From: Nitrospirota bacterium
GTDB taxonomy: Bacteria; Nitrospirota; 9FT-COMBO-42-15; HDB-SIOI813
Reading direction: 5' to 3'
NCBI GenBank assembly: GCA_016212215.1
Contig: JACRGV010000020.1
Span: 1 to 50,600 of the forward strand
DNA length: 50,600 nt
Of this stretch, positions 50,452-50,600 are shown piece after piece. Position 1 is the first letter of the stretch. Each line of letters begins with the position of its first letter. The position numbers and the translations under genes are program-made. The notes beneath the pieces were generated by a model. It did no database searches. It was not told the origin of the DNA and saw only the letters and a list, made by a program, of their open reading frames with translations.

Positions 50452-50600
50452 TTGAGTTAAGGGTCTGTCATGAAATAACCTATACATTTATGCATCTCAT
50501 CTTCCGGCCATCTTTGTGTGCTCCTCAATCGCAACCCCTCAGCGTAGATTCAACTACGCCTTCGGGTTTGCTCAATCGGTCGCACTCAAACCTGACCGAA
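50452..50600. repeat. Probable dispersed repeat at the right window edge
   Basis: Non-coding. It contains the hairpin GCGTAG-ATTCAA-CTACGC (around 50540-50560) and a CGCCTTCGGG motif. I take it for the start of another repeat or mobile element, cut by the window end; there is no second copy in the window. Confidence 0.35.

Noticed and set aside
1-50600. tRNA, rRNA or intact insertion sequence
   Set aside because: I looked for GTTCGANTC-type T-arms, cloverleaf ends, rRNA cores and transposase motifs and saw none that hold up. A covariance-model scan would be decisive.

Overview
The window reads as a contig from an uncultured, free-living Gram-negative bacterium of moderate to low GC content. 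The gene set (ffh/rpsP/khpA/rimM/trmD/rplS/rnhB/yraN ribosomal-maturation block, two-subunit pyruvate carboxylase, LemA/TPM proteins, a c-di-GMP-I riboswitch, many large secreted lipoproteins) would fit Nitrospirota or a neighbouring deltaproteobacterial-type lineage. No 16S gene is present, so that placement is an inference. Most genes are on the minus strand. There are no tRNA or rRNA genes, no CRISPR array and no intact transposase.

Layout. 0.3-3.5 kb: a propeller lipoprotein, an alpha/beta hydrolase carrying a repeat inserted in frame, and a YbaK-type deacylase. 3.6-5.6 kb: an ABC-F ATPase. 5.8-8.4 kb: one-carbon genes panB, folD and fthC. 8.5-15.9 kb: recN, trxA, ctpA, an ftsX-envC fusion, yraN, rnhB and rplS. 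16-20.5 kb: trmD, rimM, khpA, rpsP, a PAS-GGDEF gene and ffh, then metF. 21.6-31.8 kb: envelope proteins (a secreted propeller-like protein, an STN-HEAT protein with a probable ATT start, a 1566-residue Ca-binding-type lipoprotein and a TPR protein). 31.9-34.3 kb: lemA and two TPM proteins. 34.6-39.3 kb: a sensor kinase and a secreted Ig-like protein. 39.4-44.7 kb: trpS, a site-2 protease, pycB and pycA. 44.9-48.8 kb: a very large secreted protein split by one frameshift and preceded by a c-di-GMP-I riboswitch. 48.9-50.6 kb: DUF4926, a vapBC-type toxin-antitoxin pair, a DUF5678 protein and repeats.

The most striking property is the intergenic DNA. About 18 loci carry a GC-rich hairpin with a G-rich tail, always in the same strand orientation. 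About 20 loci carry degenerate heptanucleotide tracts that contain stop codons and begin at or just after gene stop codons. In many gaps the order in the direction of transcription is: gene end, heptamer tract, GC hairpin, G-rich tail, next start codon. Some repeats have entered genes: in frame in the hydrolase, as C-terminal codons of RnhB, FolD, TrmD and others, and in a loop of the riboswitch. A separate 53-nt hairpin unit occurs five times with compensatory base changes and flanks exchangeable hairpin cargo.

How the genes work together. PanB, FolD, FthC and MetF share the tetrahydrofolate one-carbon pool. The ffh-to-yraN block covers protein targeting, ribosome maturation and tRNA/rRNA processing. 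The FtsX-EnvC fusion and CtpA act on cell-wall remodelling. PycA and PycB make an ATP-dependent biotin carboxylase/carboxyltransferase. Two c-di-GMP links (a GGDEF protein and a c-di-GMP riboswitch before a surface protein) and one sensor kinase suggest environmentally controlled surface properties.
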